DNA of 64,000 nt from Aliiroseovarius salicola (GTDB lineage: Bacteria; Pseudomonadota; Alphaproteobacteria; Rhodobacterales; Rhodobacteraceae). The stretch lies in contig NZ_JAQIIO010000003.1 in the NCBI RefSeq assembly GCF_027891095.1, positions 186,001 through 250,000 of the forward strand, in the 5' to 3' direction. A model generated the notes under the pieces. The model worked only from the letters and a program-made list of their open reading frames with translations, was not told the origin of the DNA and searched no databases. Every line of letters begins with the position of its first letter. The first letter of the stretch is position 1. The position numbers and the translations under genes are program-made. Shown piece by piece: positions 55,343-63,680 of this stretch.

Positions 55343-56364
55343 GTCTCGATCAACTCCCGCAATGCCAGCTCAGCAGGGCTGATCTTAGGGCAGCTGCGAA
55401 GGCCCTCGCGCAGCGCGCGGTAATCTTTTTCCTTCATCAAACGGTCCAGTGTGTCGCGGTGGGCGGCCACGGCTGCGTCATGCAACGCCCGGATCTCATC
55501 ATCAGCCAACAGGCGATCCATTTCGGCCTTGAGGCGCGGAAGATAGCGGTGGATCGACAGATCTTCCCACGCGTCGTCATTGCGCTCGCGCCAGTAGGTG
55601 TCATCGAAACTCCGATGCTCGCGGTTCACATCCCCCCGGTCGTTTTTCACAAGATAGCTGTCCAGCGAGCGAAGCGCGTAGTGATTGAGCGTTGCAAACT
55701 CCCGCGCGCCACCGGCCGGAAACTTGCGAATGCGCCGCTTGTTGGCCGCAACCCGGTATTTCCACGGAACATCGCGCCCTGATCCGTCGGTCCACACCGG
55801 GCGGCTGGCTTTCGGAAGGTTTTCGCGCATGAAGGGGCGATGTGCACCGTAATATTTTACCGGAAAATCATGCCGGATCAGCGTCTTGACCTCTTGCGCG
55901 GTCTGATCGCACCAGATGTCCGGGTTGTGCGAGCGGGTGAACTGTTCGATCACCGGGCGGTCTTCATAGGTTTCGATGTCGCAATTGGCAAAGAATTGGA
56001 ACGTCAGGGAAATCGCGTGTGGATCACCACAGGCCTCAACCAGCTCAGGGATTGTGCCTTTGCCCACATGAATGTTCAGGAACTCATCCACATCGGCAAT
56101 CCAGACCCAATCGGAATTCAGCACAACCTCTTGCTTCTTGGCGTCTTTCAGCGCCTCCATTTGGTAATTGCGCCCTTTGGCGGGATTGGGCAGATGCGTG
56201 ACGATACCACACGTTTCCAACGCATCGAGAAGCCTGTCTGTCGCGTCCGTACAGTCATTGGAGTAAAACAGGAAATCGGTGACCCCAATCACCCTGTTAA
56301 AAGCGATCCACTCGATCAGAAACGGACCTTCATTCTTTACACAAGTCACCGCGGTAATACGCAT
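55339..56364 (-). CDS. glycosyltransferase family 2 protein (glycan cluster, gene 1)
   Basis: First gene of the operon, a 341-residue GT2 enzyme. It opens MRITAVTCVKNEGPFLIEW, has YSNDCTDATDRLL and the DxD-like DVDEF at residues 91-95, and the LNHYALRSLDSYLVKND block common to the three sister genes. ATG at 56364 was preferred over a longer frame starting 7 codons upstream because AAAGG precedes it and the family start fits. Confidence 0.9.
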   Translation of the reverse strand: MRITAVTCVKNEGPFLIEWIAFNRVIGVTDFLFYSNDCTDATDRLLDALETCGIVTHLPNPAKGRNYQMEALKDAKKQEVVLNSDWVWIADVDEFLNIHVGKGTIPELVEACGDPHAISLTFQFFANCDIETYEDRPVIEQFTRSHNPDIWCDQTAQEVKTLIRHDFPVKYYGAHRPFMRENLPKASRPVWTDGSGRDVPWKYRVAANKRRIRKFPAGGAREFATLNHYALRSLDSYLVKNDRGDVNREHRSFDDTYWRERNDDAWEDLSIHRYLPRLKAEMDRLLADDEIRALHDAAVAAHRDTLDRLMKEKDYRALREGLRSCPKISPAELALRELIET

Positions 56365-56740
56365 GGGGGCCTTTCTGCCTCGCACTGATATGAGACCATT
56401 TGGTCGTGCCTGTTCAGCATTCTGGGTCTATCGCCCGAACGTCTTAATATTGTTTCCAATATATCTGTCAGATGGCGGGAATCCCGTCAATGTCTGCGGG
56501 TGGCCTGCCAGTATGGGAAAGGGTTTTGTGTTCTTTGTGCCAGATGCACGAAAAGGCTACGACAGAGGCTCGACAGAGGCCACGCCGATCCCACTCGGGC
56601 AGGCCCAAACCAACCTTCACATACGATTGGACGCAATTGAGAAAATAATCGTTGCGCGGAAAGAAAGGCTGAAAAGGGAGTAGGGGATCTATTGAAGAAA
56701 TGACAATTTATATCTATTTTGTCAAACTTCGGAGGCGCAG
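56365..56740. other. divergent spacer between glycan cluster and XdhC-like gene
   Basis: 376 bases holding the promoter of the glycan operon. A plus-strand ORF of 56 codons (56513-56683) is present but has no family resemblance. No tRNA or strong hairpin was seen. Confidence 0.45.
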
Positions 56741-57748
56741 ATGCAGACAATCCAATTCGACAAGATCCCTGAACAGGCGCTGAGCTGGCATCTCGCCGGT
56801 CGCAAGGTGGCCATTGCCACGGTGGTGGCCACATGGGGCAGCGCCCCCCGGCCAGTCGGCAGCCAGATGGTTGTGGCCTCTGATGGGGCCATCGAAGGGT
56901 CGGTCTCTGGCGGCTGCGTCGAAGGGGCGGTGGTGATTGCGGCGCAAGATGCGCTGACGGATGGCAAGCCGCGCCTGCTCACTTTTGGTGTATCCGGGGA
57001 CGACGCATTTTCGGCAGGGCTGGCCTGTGGTGGTGAAATCCGTGTTCTGGTGGAACCTGTCGGGAATGAAATCGGTGCAGGGCAGGGGATTCCGGTTGTT
57101 CTGCTGGAAGAGATTGTTGCTGCCCGGGCAACCCGGCGGCCGATCCTCTATCTGATTGATACGGAAAGCTGGATCAGAGATCTGAAGCGTCCAGACAATA
57201 CGGCGAAGACCGGGATCGAGGGCGTTGTCTTCACTCATCTGCACGAAGCGCCCCTGCGCCTGATTATTGCTGGTGCGGTGCATGTGGCGCAGGCATTGAT
57301 CCCGATGGCACAGATTGTGGGCTATGATGTGGTGCTGATCGATCCGCGTGGGGCGTTTGCGACCGAGGACCGGTTTCCCGGTGTGACGCTGCACGAAGAT
57401 TACCCCGACGACATTTTGCCTCAGATCGGACTGGATAGGCGCACCGCCATCGTGACCTTGGCCCATGATCCGAAGATTGATGATCCGGCGATTGAAGCGG
57501 GCCTTGGGTCAGACGTGTTCTATATAGGTTGCCTCGGGTCCTCTCGCACGCAGGACGAGCGCTGGGCGCGGCTTTTGGCGCGCGGATATGATGACGGTCA
57601 GCTGAAGCGAATCCACGGGCCGGTTGGGCTGGATATCGGGTCGGTGGGACCGGCAGAAATTGCCGTCTCTATCATGGCCGAGCTTGTTGCCAAACAGCGG
57701 GCGGGCACAGCACGTCCCCGGATGTCTACCCGGCTTTGTGACCGGTGA
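56741..57748 (+). CDS. XdhC family protein
   Basis: A member of the XdhC/CoxI family that binds and delivers molybdenum cofactor to xanthine dehydrogenase-type enzymes. The XdhC N-terminal region (SVSGGCVEGAVV and GLACGGEIRVLVEPVG) and the Rossmann C-terminal region (LIIAGAVHVAQALIPMAQIVG, and YIGCLGSSRTQDERWARL) are both present in a 335-residue protein. No molybdenum hydroxylase gene is adjacent, so its partner is elsewhere. Confidence 0.9.
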   Translation: MQTIQFDKIPEQALSWHLAGRKVAIATVVATWGSAPRPVGSQMVVASDGAIEGSVSGGCVEGAVVIAAQDALTDGKPRLLTFGVSGDDAFSAGLACGGEIRVLVEPVGNEIGAGQGIPVVLLEEIVAARATRRPILYLIDTESWIRDLKRPDNTAKTGIEGVVFTHLHEAPLRLIIAGAVHVAQALIPMAQIVGYDVVLIDPRGAFATEDRFPGVTLHEDYPDDILPQIGLDRRTAIVTLAHDPKIDDPAIEAGLGSDVFYIGCLGSSRTQDERWARLLARGYDDGQLKRIHGPVGLDIGSVGPAEIAVSIMAELVAKQRAGTARPRMSTRLCDR

Positions 57749-57812
57749 TCTCTATTGCAAACATAGACCTTTCCGCTTTCACCGTGCAGACTGATCGCCG
57801 AAAGGGCCAGAT

Positions 57813-58577
57813 ATGTGTGGAAGATTAATCGCCGGAGACATGACCCAGGCGCAGATGCTCGCCATTATCGAAGGGTTTCTTTATCCGGGCCAGAGCGTGA
57901 TCACTGAAACCGATGCACCACCGGCGGCCACCGGGTTCAACGTGAAACCGACCCAACAGGTGAATATCCTGTTTCCTCAAGGTGCGGGGATCACCGCGTC
58001 AACGGCGCGCTGGTGGCTGGTGCCCCCCTGGTTCAAAGGCGAAGCCGAAGAGTGGAAAGCCACCACCTTCAACGCCAAGATCGAAACCGCCTTTGAGAAA
58101 CCCACCTTCCGCGATGCATGGAAGCATGGCCGCTGTCTGGTGCCCGCCATGGGGTATTACGAATGGTCGGGGCCAAAGGCCAACCGCATACCCAACTTTG
58201 TGCATTTGGAAACCAATCATCCGATCCACTTGTTTGCCGGGTTGCACAGTCAGATGCCTGACGGGAGGCGAACCTGCACGCTCCTGACCCGACCCGCGCT
58301 GCCAGAGATCACCGACCTGCACCCGCGTATGCCGGTGCTCTTGTCCCCGGATGAGGCACAGGGATGGCTGGATCACAGCGCCCCAGATGATGAGATCCGC
58401 GACGGGTTCGGCACCCATTGGGAGGGTCGATTTCGGGTGCAGCCTGTGGCCAAGTTCGGCATGAAAGACAACGGTCCGCAGTTGATTGAGCCACTTGAAG
58501 AGGACGAGGGTGCGACCACTACAACGACTCCTCCCAAGGATCAGGGCGGGCAAGCGGATCTGTTTGACCTCAATTAG
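57813..58577 (+). CDS. SOS response-associated peptidase (SRAP, HMCES/YedK type)
   Basis: Protects abasic sites in single-stranded DNA by crosslinking through its own Cys2. The start MCGRLIAGD leaves Cys2 as the N-terminal nucleophile after Met removal. The conserved FNAKIETA, LVPAMGYYEW and DLHPRMPVLL with its catalytic Glu and His are present. Length 254 fits. No LexA-type box (GTTC-N7-GTTC) was seen in the short upstream spacer. Confidence 0.92.
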   Translation: MCGRLIAGDMTQAQMLAIIEGFLYPGQSVITETDAPPAATGFNVKPTQQVNILFPQGAGITASTARWWLVPPWFKGEAEEWKATTFNAKIETAFEKPTFRDAWKHGRCLVPAMGYYEWSGPKANRIPNFVHLETNHPIHLFAGLHSQMPDGRRTCTLLTRPALPEITDLHPRMPVLLSPDEAQGWLDHSAPDDEIRDGFGTHWEGRFRVQPVAKFGMKDNGPQLIEPLEEDEGATTTTTPPKDQGGQADLFDLN

Positions 58578-58600
58578 ATCGATGGGATCGCTAAGGGTGC

Positions 58601-59218
58601 TTATTCCCTCGCAGGTGGCGCGTAGCGCAAGACAGCAATGCGGGCGATCAGGATCAGGGCAAAACTTGCGACAGCGGCAACCGTATTGTCTGTGATCTGC
58701 AAGAGCAGTAAATATGCCCCTCCGCCCACCAATGAAAGCGTCGCATAAAGATCTTCTTTCAAAAGGCTTGGCGTCATGTTGCACAGAAGATCCCGGATCA
58801 TCCCACCCGCCGTTCCGGTGATACAGCCGATCACGATGGCGAGGATCGGTGAGGTGCCCGCATCCATTGCCACCTGCACCCCGGTCAGGGTGAACAGCGC
58901 AAGGCCAATGGCATCCAGATGCATCAAGGCCTGAAAGCGCCGTCCATTGCCCGCCGACATGCGGGTGGCAATCACAAAACTGATCAGGGCGATTGGCACC
59001 GCCACGGCCAGAAACCGCACATCGCGGATCCAAAAGACCGGAGTGAGCCCCAGAAACAGATCACGCAGCGTGCCGCCTCCCATTGCGGTGGCAATGGCGA
59101 GAACGGTGGCGCCAAACGGGTCCATCTCAGCGCGATGCGCCTGAATGGCCGCAGAGGCCGCCATCACGGCGGTGGCCAGAAGGGACGGGGGGACAAAGAG
59201 AAAAGACAGGGTTTCCAT
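58601..59218 (-). CDS. TRIC channel / UPF0126 family membrane protein
   Basis: A 205-residue protein with about seven hydrophobic segments and the duplicated glycine-rich motif typical of the bacterial TRIC cation-channel family (DPFGATVLAIATAMGGGTLRD and later SPILAIVIGCITGTAGGMIRD). TRIC proteins form monovalent cation channels. Convergent with the SRAP gene. Confidence 0.9.
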   Translation of the reverse strand: METLSFLFVPPSLLATAVMAASAAIQAHRAEMDPFGATVLAIATAMGGGTLRDLFLGLTPVFWIRDVRFLAVAVPIALISFVIATRMSAGNGRRFQALMHLDAIGLALFTLTGVQVAMDAGTSPILAIVIGCITGTAGGMIRDLLCNMTPSLLKEDLYATLSLVGGGAYLLLLQITDNTVAAVASFALILIARIAVLRYAPPARE

Positions 59219-59271
59219 GGCTCTACAGTTAGAGCGACTTGGCTATTGGGGGCAAGACTGTATCCCGCCGA

Positions 59272-59309
59272 AACGAAAAGCGCCGCGCAGGTTTCCCCAC
59301 GCGGCGCTT
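59272..59309 (-). terminator. terminator after the alanine-rich gene
   Basis: Arms AAGCGCCGCG and CGCGGCGCTT (59278-59287 and 59300-59309); the minus-strand flank is TTCGTTTCGG. Confidence 0.8.
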
Positions 59310-59342
59310 GCTGCTCGAACTCAAAACCGAATTCAGAGCAAT

Positions 59343-60083
59343 TTACATGCCAAGTGCTGCTTTCAGCTGATCAAGAGCGGCCTGTAGCAGGGCAGGGTTG
59401 CTGCGTGCCTGATCAATTGCGGTTTGCAGCAGAAGTTTCTGCGTGTCGTCCAGCGAGCTGTCCTTGATCATTTTCGACACAACGTCTTCTTTGTAACCAT
59501 CTGCGGTCAGGGCGGCCTCTTTTGCAGCTGAGTCAGTGGCAGCAGCGTCGGTGGTGGCGTCAGCTGCGGCTGCCGTGTCAGCCGCGGCTTCAGCAGTCGC
59601 TTCGCTGGTTCCGGTGACCGTGTCCATGGCGGCATCAGCAGCGCCTTCGACGGCACCGGCCACCGCGTCTTTCGCAGCGTCGGTGGCGGCACCAATGGCG
59701 CTGGTCACGGCGTCGCTTTCACCAACCGCATCGGTCACGGCGTCGCCGACGGCTTCCATTGCACCTTCGACAGCGGTTGTGGCGGCTTCGGTTGCGGCCT
59801 CGGTGGCGGCGGTTGCTGCTTCGGTCACAGCATCTGCGGCTGCGGCAGCTTCTTCAGCGGCTTTTGCTGCGGCATCTTCTGCGGCCTTGGCGGCAGCGGC
59901 GGCCTCTTCCTCAGCGGCTTTCGCAGCAGCCTCTTCGGCCGCTTTGGCCTCAGCGGCGGCTTTTTCTTCGGCGGCGATGGCGGCTTCTTGTGCGGCCATC
60001 TCGGCCTGTTTGCCGGAATACCACTTGTATCCACCAAATGCGGCGACAGCGGCGATGATGACGGCAATCAAAGTCTTGTTCAT
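59343..60083 (-). CDS. alanine/glutamate-rich membrane-anchored protein
   Basis: A 246-residue low-complexity protein. An N-terminal hydrophobic anchor (TLIAVIIAAVAAFGGY) is followed by a lysine and glutamate rich region (about residues 28-90, AAEEKAAAEAKAAEEAAAK and similar), then an alanine and threonine rich stretch (90-185), and a compact C-terminal helical part (KMIKDSSLDDTQKLLLQTAI, then DQARSNPALLQAALDQLKA). Likely a periplasm-spanning or periplasm-exposed coiled rod. No family assigned; composition makes database matches unreliable. Confidence 0.75.
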   Translation of the reverse strand: MNKTLIAVIIAAVAAFGGYKWYSGKQAEMAAQEAAIAAEEKAAAEAKAAEEAAAKAAEEEAAAAAKAAEDAAAKAAEEAAAAADAVTEAATAATEAATEAATTAVEGAMEAVGDAVTDAVGESDAVTSAIGAATDAAKDAVAGAVEGAADAAMDTVTGTSEATAEAAADTAAAADATTDAAATDSAAKEAALTADGYKEDVVSKMIKDSSLDDTQKLLLQTAIDQARSNPALLQAALDQLKAALGM

Positions 60084-60214
60084 CTGGAAGTCCTCAAATC
60101 CTGTTTTGGAACGATTCTGGGCCGGTTTGATCCGGCGACAGTCTGGAAATGGCGTCTAATTGAGGGGAAGCCAAGGGGAGTTTCGCAACAGAGACGTCAA
60201 AACGCGAAAACCCG

Positions 60215-60237
60215 CGCGCTTTCGGCTTGAAAGCGCG
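60215..60237. other. hairpin in the infC leader
   Basis: CGCGCTTTC pairs with GAAAGCGCG around the loop GGCTT, about 60 bases before the infC start. No T run follows; may be part of an mRNA leader. Confidence 0.5.
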
Positions 60238-60296
60238 GAAGTCCGCCTTTACTTTCCGCACTTAGAAAGAATTGAAACTTCAGAAGGAATGGCACC

Positions 60297-60842
60297 ATAG
60301 CCCGCAGACCTCATAACGCGCCCCCGCAGCGCGACACCGGACCCCGCGTCAATGAACGTATCCGCTCACCAGAAATCCGCCTGATTGGCGCCGAAGGCGA
60401 AAACGAGGGTGTTGTCACCCCGGCCCACGGTATGGAACTGGCTGAACGGGCAGGTCTGGACCTCGTGGAAATCTCGCCTAATGCAAACCCGCCCGTGTGT
60501 AAGATCATGGATTTCGGCAAGTTCAAGTATGAACAGCAGAAACGGGAAAGCGAAGCGCGCAAGAAGCAGACCACAATTCAGGTCAAAGAGGTGAAATTCC
60601 GCCCAAACACCGACACGCATGACTATGATGTGAAAATGCGCAACGTGGTGAAGTTCCTGGAAAAAGGCGACAAGGTGAAAGTCACCCTACGCTTCCGCGG
60701 CCGCGAAATGGCACACCAGAACCTTGGTCGTGAACTGCTGCAACGTGTGGCTGAAGACATCAAGGAATTGGGCAAGGTCGAAAGCATGCCGAAGATGGAA
60801 GGCCGCCAGATGGTCATGATGATCGGCCCACTTCCAAAGTGA
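60297..60842 (+). CDS. infC: translation initiation factor IF-3 with ATA start codon
   Basis: IF-3 prevents 50S joining and checks the initiation codon. The N-domain is [20 protein letters not shown], the C-domain has [19 protein letters not shown] and [19 protein letters not shown]. The frame is closed by TGA at 60273 and has no ATG, GTG or TTG between that stop and this ATA, which is preceded by GAAGGAA at the right spacing. Beginning at the first ATG (60432) would delete the conserved N-domain, so ATA is the start. E. coli infC uses AUU and controls itself through IF-3's rejection of such codons; the same is likely here. 181 residues. Confidence 0.93.
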   Translation: MARRPHNAPPQRDTGPRVNERIRSPEIRLIGAEGENEGVVTPAHGMELAERAGLDLVEISPNANPPVCKIMDFGKFKYEQQKRESEARKKQTTIQVKEVKFRPNTDTHDYDVKMRNVVKFLEKGDKVKVTLRFRGREMAHQNLGRELLQRVAEDIKELGKVESMPKMEGRQMVMMIGPLPK

Positions 60843-60891
60843 TTGTGCCAAAGTGATCAACCGGATCACTGACCCGCGATGAAATATGGAA

Positions 60892-60919
60892 AACGCCCTG
60901 CATCTGCAGGGCGTTTTTT
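60892..60919 (+). terminator. terminator after infC
   Basis: AACGCCCTGCA (60892-60902) pairs with TGCAGGGCGTT (60905-60915), followed by TTTTG. Confidence 0.9.
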
Positions 60920-60961
60920 GTTGGGATTGGCCCCGTCAATTGGACAGAGCCGTGGCACAGG

Positions 60962-61384
60962 TTATTTCTGGATGCTCTCAAGATAATAAACCAGCGAGAG
61001 AACGCGTCCGCGCACCTTGTAAATTGTGCTCAGATCTCCCTTCATGCCATTGCTTTTCTCCCGTTCGAACTGCTCGGCAAACTGGTCCCCCCAGACCGGC
61101 ATCTCCGATCCATGCGCCATAACACCAGAACGCCCGTCCACCATGTGAACCACCTTCAGGAAGGGGAAGTTGCCGTCGTTCCTTTGGGTAATGGTGGTCA
61201 GGTCCGGGACTTTCATCGTCAGAACATCATTCATTGGACCATTCCCATCAGCTTGCGCGCCATGACATGAAGCGCAATAGGTCAGATACAACTCTTCCCC
61301 CGGTGAATCAGCCAATGCTGTGTGGGGCAGCACGCCCCCGGCAAGCGCCAATGCGGCTGTGATACGTAGAACAAAGGTCAACAT
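60962..61384 (-). CDS. periplasmic c-type cytochrome
   Basis: A 140-residue mono-heme cytochrome c. The signal peptide ends near ALADS (residue 25); the heme motif CASCH gives Cys37, Cys40 and His41, and Met95 in SEMPVWG is the likely sixth ligand. Its heme would be attached by the Ccm system encoded near 37 kb. It lies downstream of the ferredoxin reductase gene on the same strand, but a 215-base gap with a terminator-like stem separates them. Confidence 0.9.
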   Translation of the reverse strand: MLTFVLRITAALALAGGVLPHTALADSPGEELYLTYCASCHGAQADGNGPMNDVLTMKVPDLTTITQRNDGNFPFLKVVHMVDGRSGVMAHGSEMPVWGDQFAEQFEREKSNGMKGDLSTIYKVRGRVLSLVYYLESIQK

Positions 61385-61540
61385 GATCCGTCCTCCTCTA
61401 CGTTCGCGCGGTGCTGTAGGTCAGCGATTTTCGGGTCGTTCGTCGACCCAAGGTTATTATTCCATTCATTGAATGGGTTTGCCTTGATACAGGGCAAGAT
61501 CCTCGCTTTGAAAATGCTTGTTTTTCTGGTCTGAAACGAA

Positions 61541-61570
61541 AAGGGACGGCGCGGGGCCGTCCCTTTTTGT
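61541..61570 (-). terminator. terminator after the ferredoxin-NADP reductase gene
   Basis: AAAAGGGACGGC (61541-61552) pairs with GCCGTCCCTTTT (61558-61569), with T or A runs on both flanks; works in both directions. Confidence 0.88.
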
Positions 61571-61599
61571 ATTGCTGTTTGAAAACAGGGTCTTCAAAC

Positions 61600-62454
61600 T
61601 TAATCCAAGAACGCTTTCTCAACCACGTAATGGGCGGGTTTTGAGTTGGCGCCTTCTTCCAGACCGTATTCCTCGAACATCTCTTTCAGTTCGAGGTTGA
61701 AGGCGAGGTTGCCGCAGATCATCGCGCGGTCGGTCTCTTTGTTCAGCGGTTCCACACCCAGATCCTTGAACGCTTCGCCCGAGCGCATCAGGTCGGTGAT
61801 GCGGCCCATTTTCGGGCTCTCTTCGCGAGTCGTGGTCGGGTAGTATTTGATCTTCTTCCAGAAGCCTTCACCGATCACTTCATTGAGCAGCTCGTCGTGC
61901 TTCAGGCCTTCGATCAGGTCACGACCATAGGTCAGTTCACCCACTTCGCGGCAGGTGTGGGTGATGATCACCTCGTCGTAATCCTCGTAGGTCTGCGGCT
62001 CGCGCAGAAGCGACGCAAAGGGGGCAAAACCGGTGCCGGTGGCAAAGAACCACAGGCGTTTTCCAGGGATCAGCGCGTCATGCACCAGCGTGCCCACGGG
62101 TTTCGGACGCAAGATCACCTCGTCACCCGGTTTGATGTGCTGCAACTTGGATGTCAGCGGGCCGTCCTGCACCTTGATCGAGTAGAACTCCATCTCTTCG
62201 TCCCACGACGGCGAGGCAATGGAATAGGCGCGCAAAAGCGGCTTTTGCTTGCCGGTCTCGGGGTGCGGGTCGCCCATCAGGCCGATCATCACAAATTCAC
62301 CCGAGCGGAAGCGCAGCGACGCGGGCCGTGTGCAGCGGAAGCTGAACAGGCGGTCGGTGTAATGCTTCACCTCTGTCACGGTCTGGGCATCCGGCAAGGT
62401 GGGCACGGCTTTTACTTTGGTTTGGGCATCCATTACGGCGGTCACTTCATTCAT
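61600..62454 (-). CDS. fpr: ferredoxin-NADP reductase
   Basis: Flavoprotein moving electrons between NADPH and ferredoxin or flavodoxin. FAD-binding RAYSIASPSW is present, as are GTGFAPFASLLRE (NADP site) and a C-terminal VVEKAFLD ending typical of the bacterial class. Length is 284 with an N-terminal extension of about 20 residues. Its position by cysH, cysI and DUF934 suggests it feeds electrons to sulfite reductase. Confidence 0.93.
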   Translation of the reverse strand: MNEVTAVMDAQTKVKAVPTLPDAQTVTEVKHYTDRLFSFRCTRPASLRFRSGEFVMIGLMGDPHPETGKQKPLLRAYSIASPSWDEEMEFYSIKVQDGPLTSKLQHIKPGDEVILRPKPVGTLVHDALIPGKRLWFFATGTGFAPFASLLREPQTYEDYDEVIITHTCREVGELTYGRDLIEGLKHDELLNEVIGEGFWKKIKYYPTTTREESPKMGRITDLMRSGEAFKDLGVEPLNKETDRAMICGNLAFNLELKEMFEEYGLEEGANSKPAHYVVEKAFLD

Positions 62455-62520
62455 GAGCTTTACCGGGGCGATCTGCCCCGGCCTTTCATGTTGCTATATA
62501 TGGTCTGTGGTGAGGGGGGT

Positions 62521-62943
62521 CTAGGCCTGAGCCGCGCCCATCAGGCGCGACCTATAGTCATAGGCCTTCCAGTCGGCGCGATAGACCCACTCTTCTTCAG
62601 GTTGGCGGGCAGCCAGTTCGTCCGAGATTTCCACCTCATCAAAACCCGAGCGGCGTGCCATGGCGTATTGGTCACTGATCACATGGCCTGCGGCGCGCAG
62701 TAGGCCTTGAAAGCCCAAGTTACGCAGCTGACGTGCCAGCGAAAACCCGCGCCCATCGGCAAAAGACGGGAAGTCGATGCGAATGGCGTCGACGCCCAGC
62801 ATCAGCTTGCCCAGTTCCCCCGGATCAGTGTCCGACGGCAGGTCCAACCCGCGCGTGTCATTGGCCGCGCGCTCGTCCACAGAGGCGAAACCATGTTCCC
62901 AGGTTTCAGAGGCAAATCCCTCATCATGTACAATCACAGTCAT
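62521..62943 (-). CDS. DUF934 family protein
   Basis: A 140-residue protein of the DUF934 family, found beside sulfite reductase genes; the core is RIDFPSFADGRGFSLARQLR. It overlaps cysH by four bases (ATGA). An auxiliary role in sulfite reduction is suspected by association only. Confidence 0.88.
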   Translation of the reverse strand: MTVIVHDEGFASETWEHGFASVDERAANDTRGLDLPSDTDPGELGKLMLGVDAIRIDFPSFADGRGFSLARQLRNLGFQGLLRAAGHVISDQYAMARRSGFDEVEISDELAARQPEEEWVYRADWKAYDYRSRLMGAAQA

Positions 62944-63680
62944 TGTTCAGCTCCTACACGCACCATCTTGCCATCGACAAAATGGATGCCGCATTCCGTT
63001 TTTTCCGCACCGCGCCAGCGGCCCGCACGCGGGTCTTCGCCGGGTTTCACCGGCGAGGTGCACGGGGCACAGCCGATCGACGGAAAGCCGCGCCCGACCA
63101 GCGGGTGGCGGGGCAGGCGGTTGTTGATCATGTAATCCTGCACATCTTCCGGTGCCCAGTGGGCCAGCGGGTTCACCTTGATCCGGCCGTCTTCGATCTC
63201 GAAAAACTGCAGGTCTACGCGCTTGCCGCCCTGAAAGCGTTTGCGCCCAGTGATCCAACCGTCAAACGGTGCGATGGCATTGGCCAGCGGTTCGACCTTG
63301 CGCAGGTCGCAGCAGGCATCGGTATCCGCCAGATGCAGGATGTTGTCCGGGTCACGCTTGAACACCTGATCGGTATCCGGGTGGATAACCCGCACATCGG
63401 TCAGGCCCAGCTTTTCTGAGACCTCAACCTGATAATCGAGCGTTTCCTGAAACAACATCTGTGTGTCCAGAAAGATCACCGGGGTCGTGCGATCAGCTCG
63501 CGCAACCATGTGCAACAGCACAACGCTTTCGGCACCAAAGCTCGACACCATAGCCAGTGGCCCGATTTCGGGTGCAGCCAGTGCATCCCGGACCACCTGT
63601 GTGGCCGAATGGTGTTTGTAGCGTGCGTTCAGATCAGCAACGCGCTCTTCCAGCGGGGCAAGGGGGGCTTCAAGCGGCAT
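62940..63680 (-). CDS. cysH: phosphoadenylyl-/adenylyl-sulfate reductase
   Basis: Reduces activated sulfate to sulfite in assimilation. Besides the catalytic KTECGIH (Cys230), the pairs Cys123-Cys124 (DACCDLRK) and Cys204, Cys207 (GCAPCTSP) that hold a 4Fe-4S cluster are all present; this set marks the APS-type enzyme rather than the cluster-less PAPS type. 246 residues. ATG at 63680 was taken because the longer frame is the overlapping end of the cysI gene. It overlaps the upstream cysI end by 11 bases. Confidence 0.94.
   Translation of the reverse strand: MPLEAPLAPLEERVADLNARYKHHSATQVVRDALAAPEIGPLAMVSSFGAESVVLLHMVARADRTTPVIFLDTQMLFQETLDYQVEVSEKLGLTDVRVIHPDTDQVFKRDPDNILHLADTDACCDLRKVEPLANAIAPFDGWITGRKRFQGGKRVDLQFFEIEDGRIKVNPLAHWAPEDVQDYMINNRLPRHPLVGRGFPSIGCAPCTSPVKPGEDPRAGRWRGAEKTECGIHFVDGKMVRVGAEQ

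Noticed and set aside
56513-56683. 56-codon plus-strand ORF between the glycan operon and the XdhC-like gene
   Set aside because: No ribosome binding site, no recognisable composition or domain, and position in the glycan operon promoter.
57749-57812. LexA/SOS box before the SRAP gene
   Set aside because: No GTTC-N7-GTTC or GAAC-N7-GAAC pattern seen, so the SOS link rests only on the family name.
59536-60159. alanine/serine-rich plus-strand frame
   Set aside because: Mirror of the alanine-rich minus-strand gene; low-complexity codons give an open antisense frame.
61460-61478. CCATTC-ATT-GAATGG palindrome upstream of the cytochrome c gene
   Set aside because: Only six-base arms and no known regulator consensus; too short to report as an operator.
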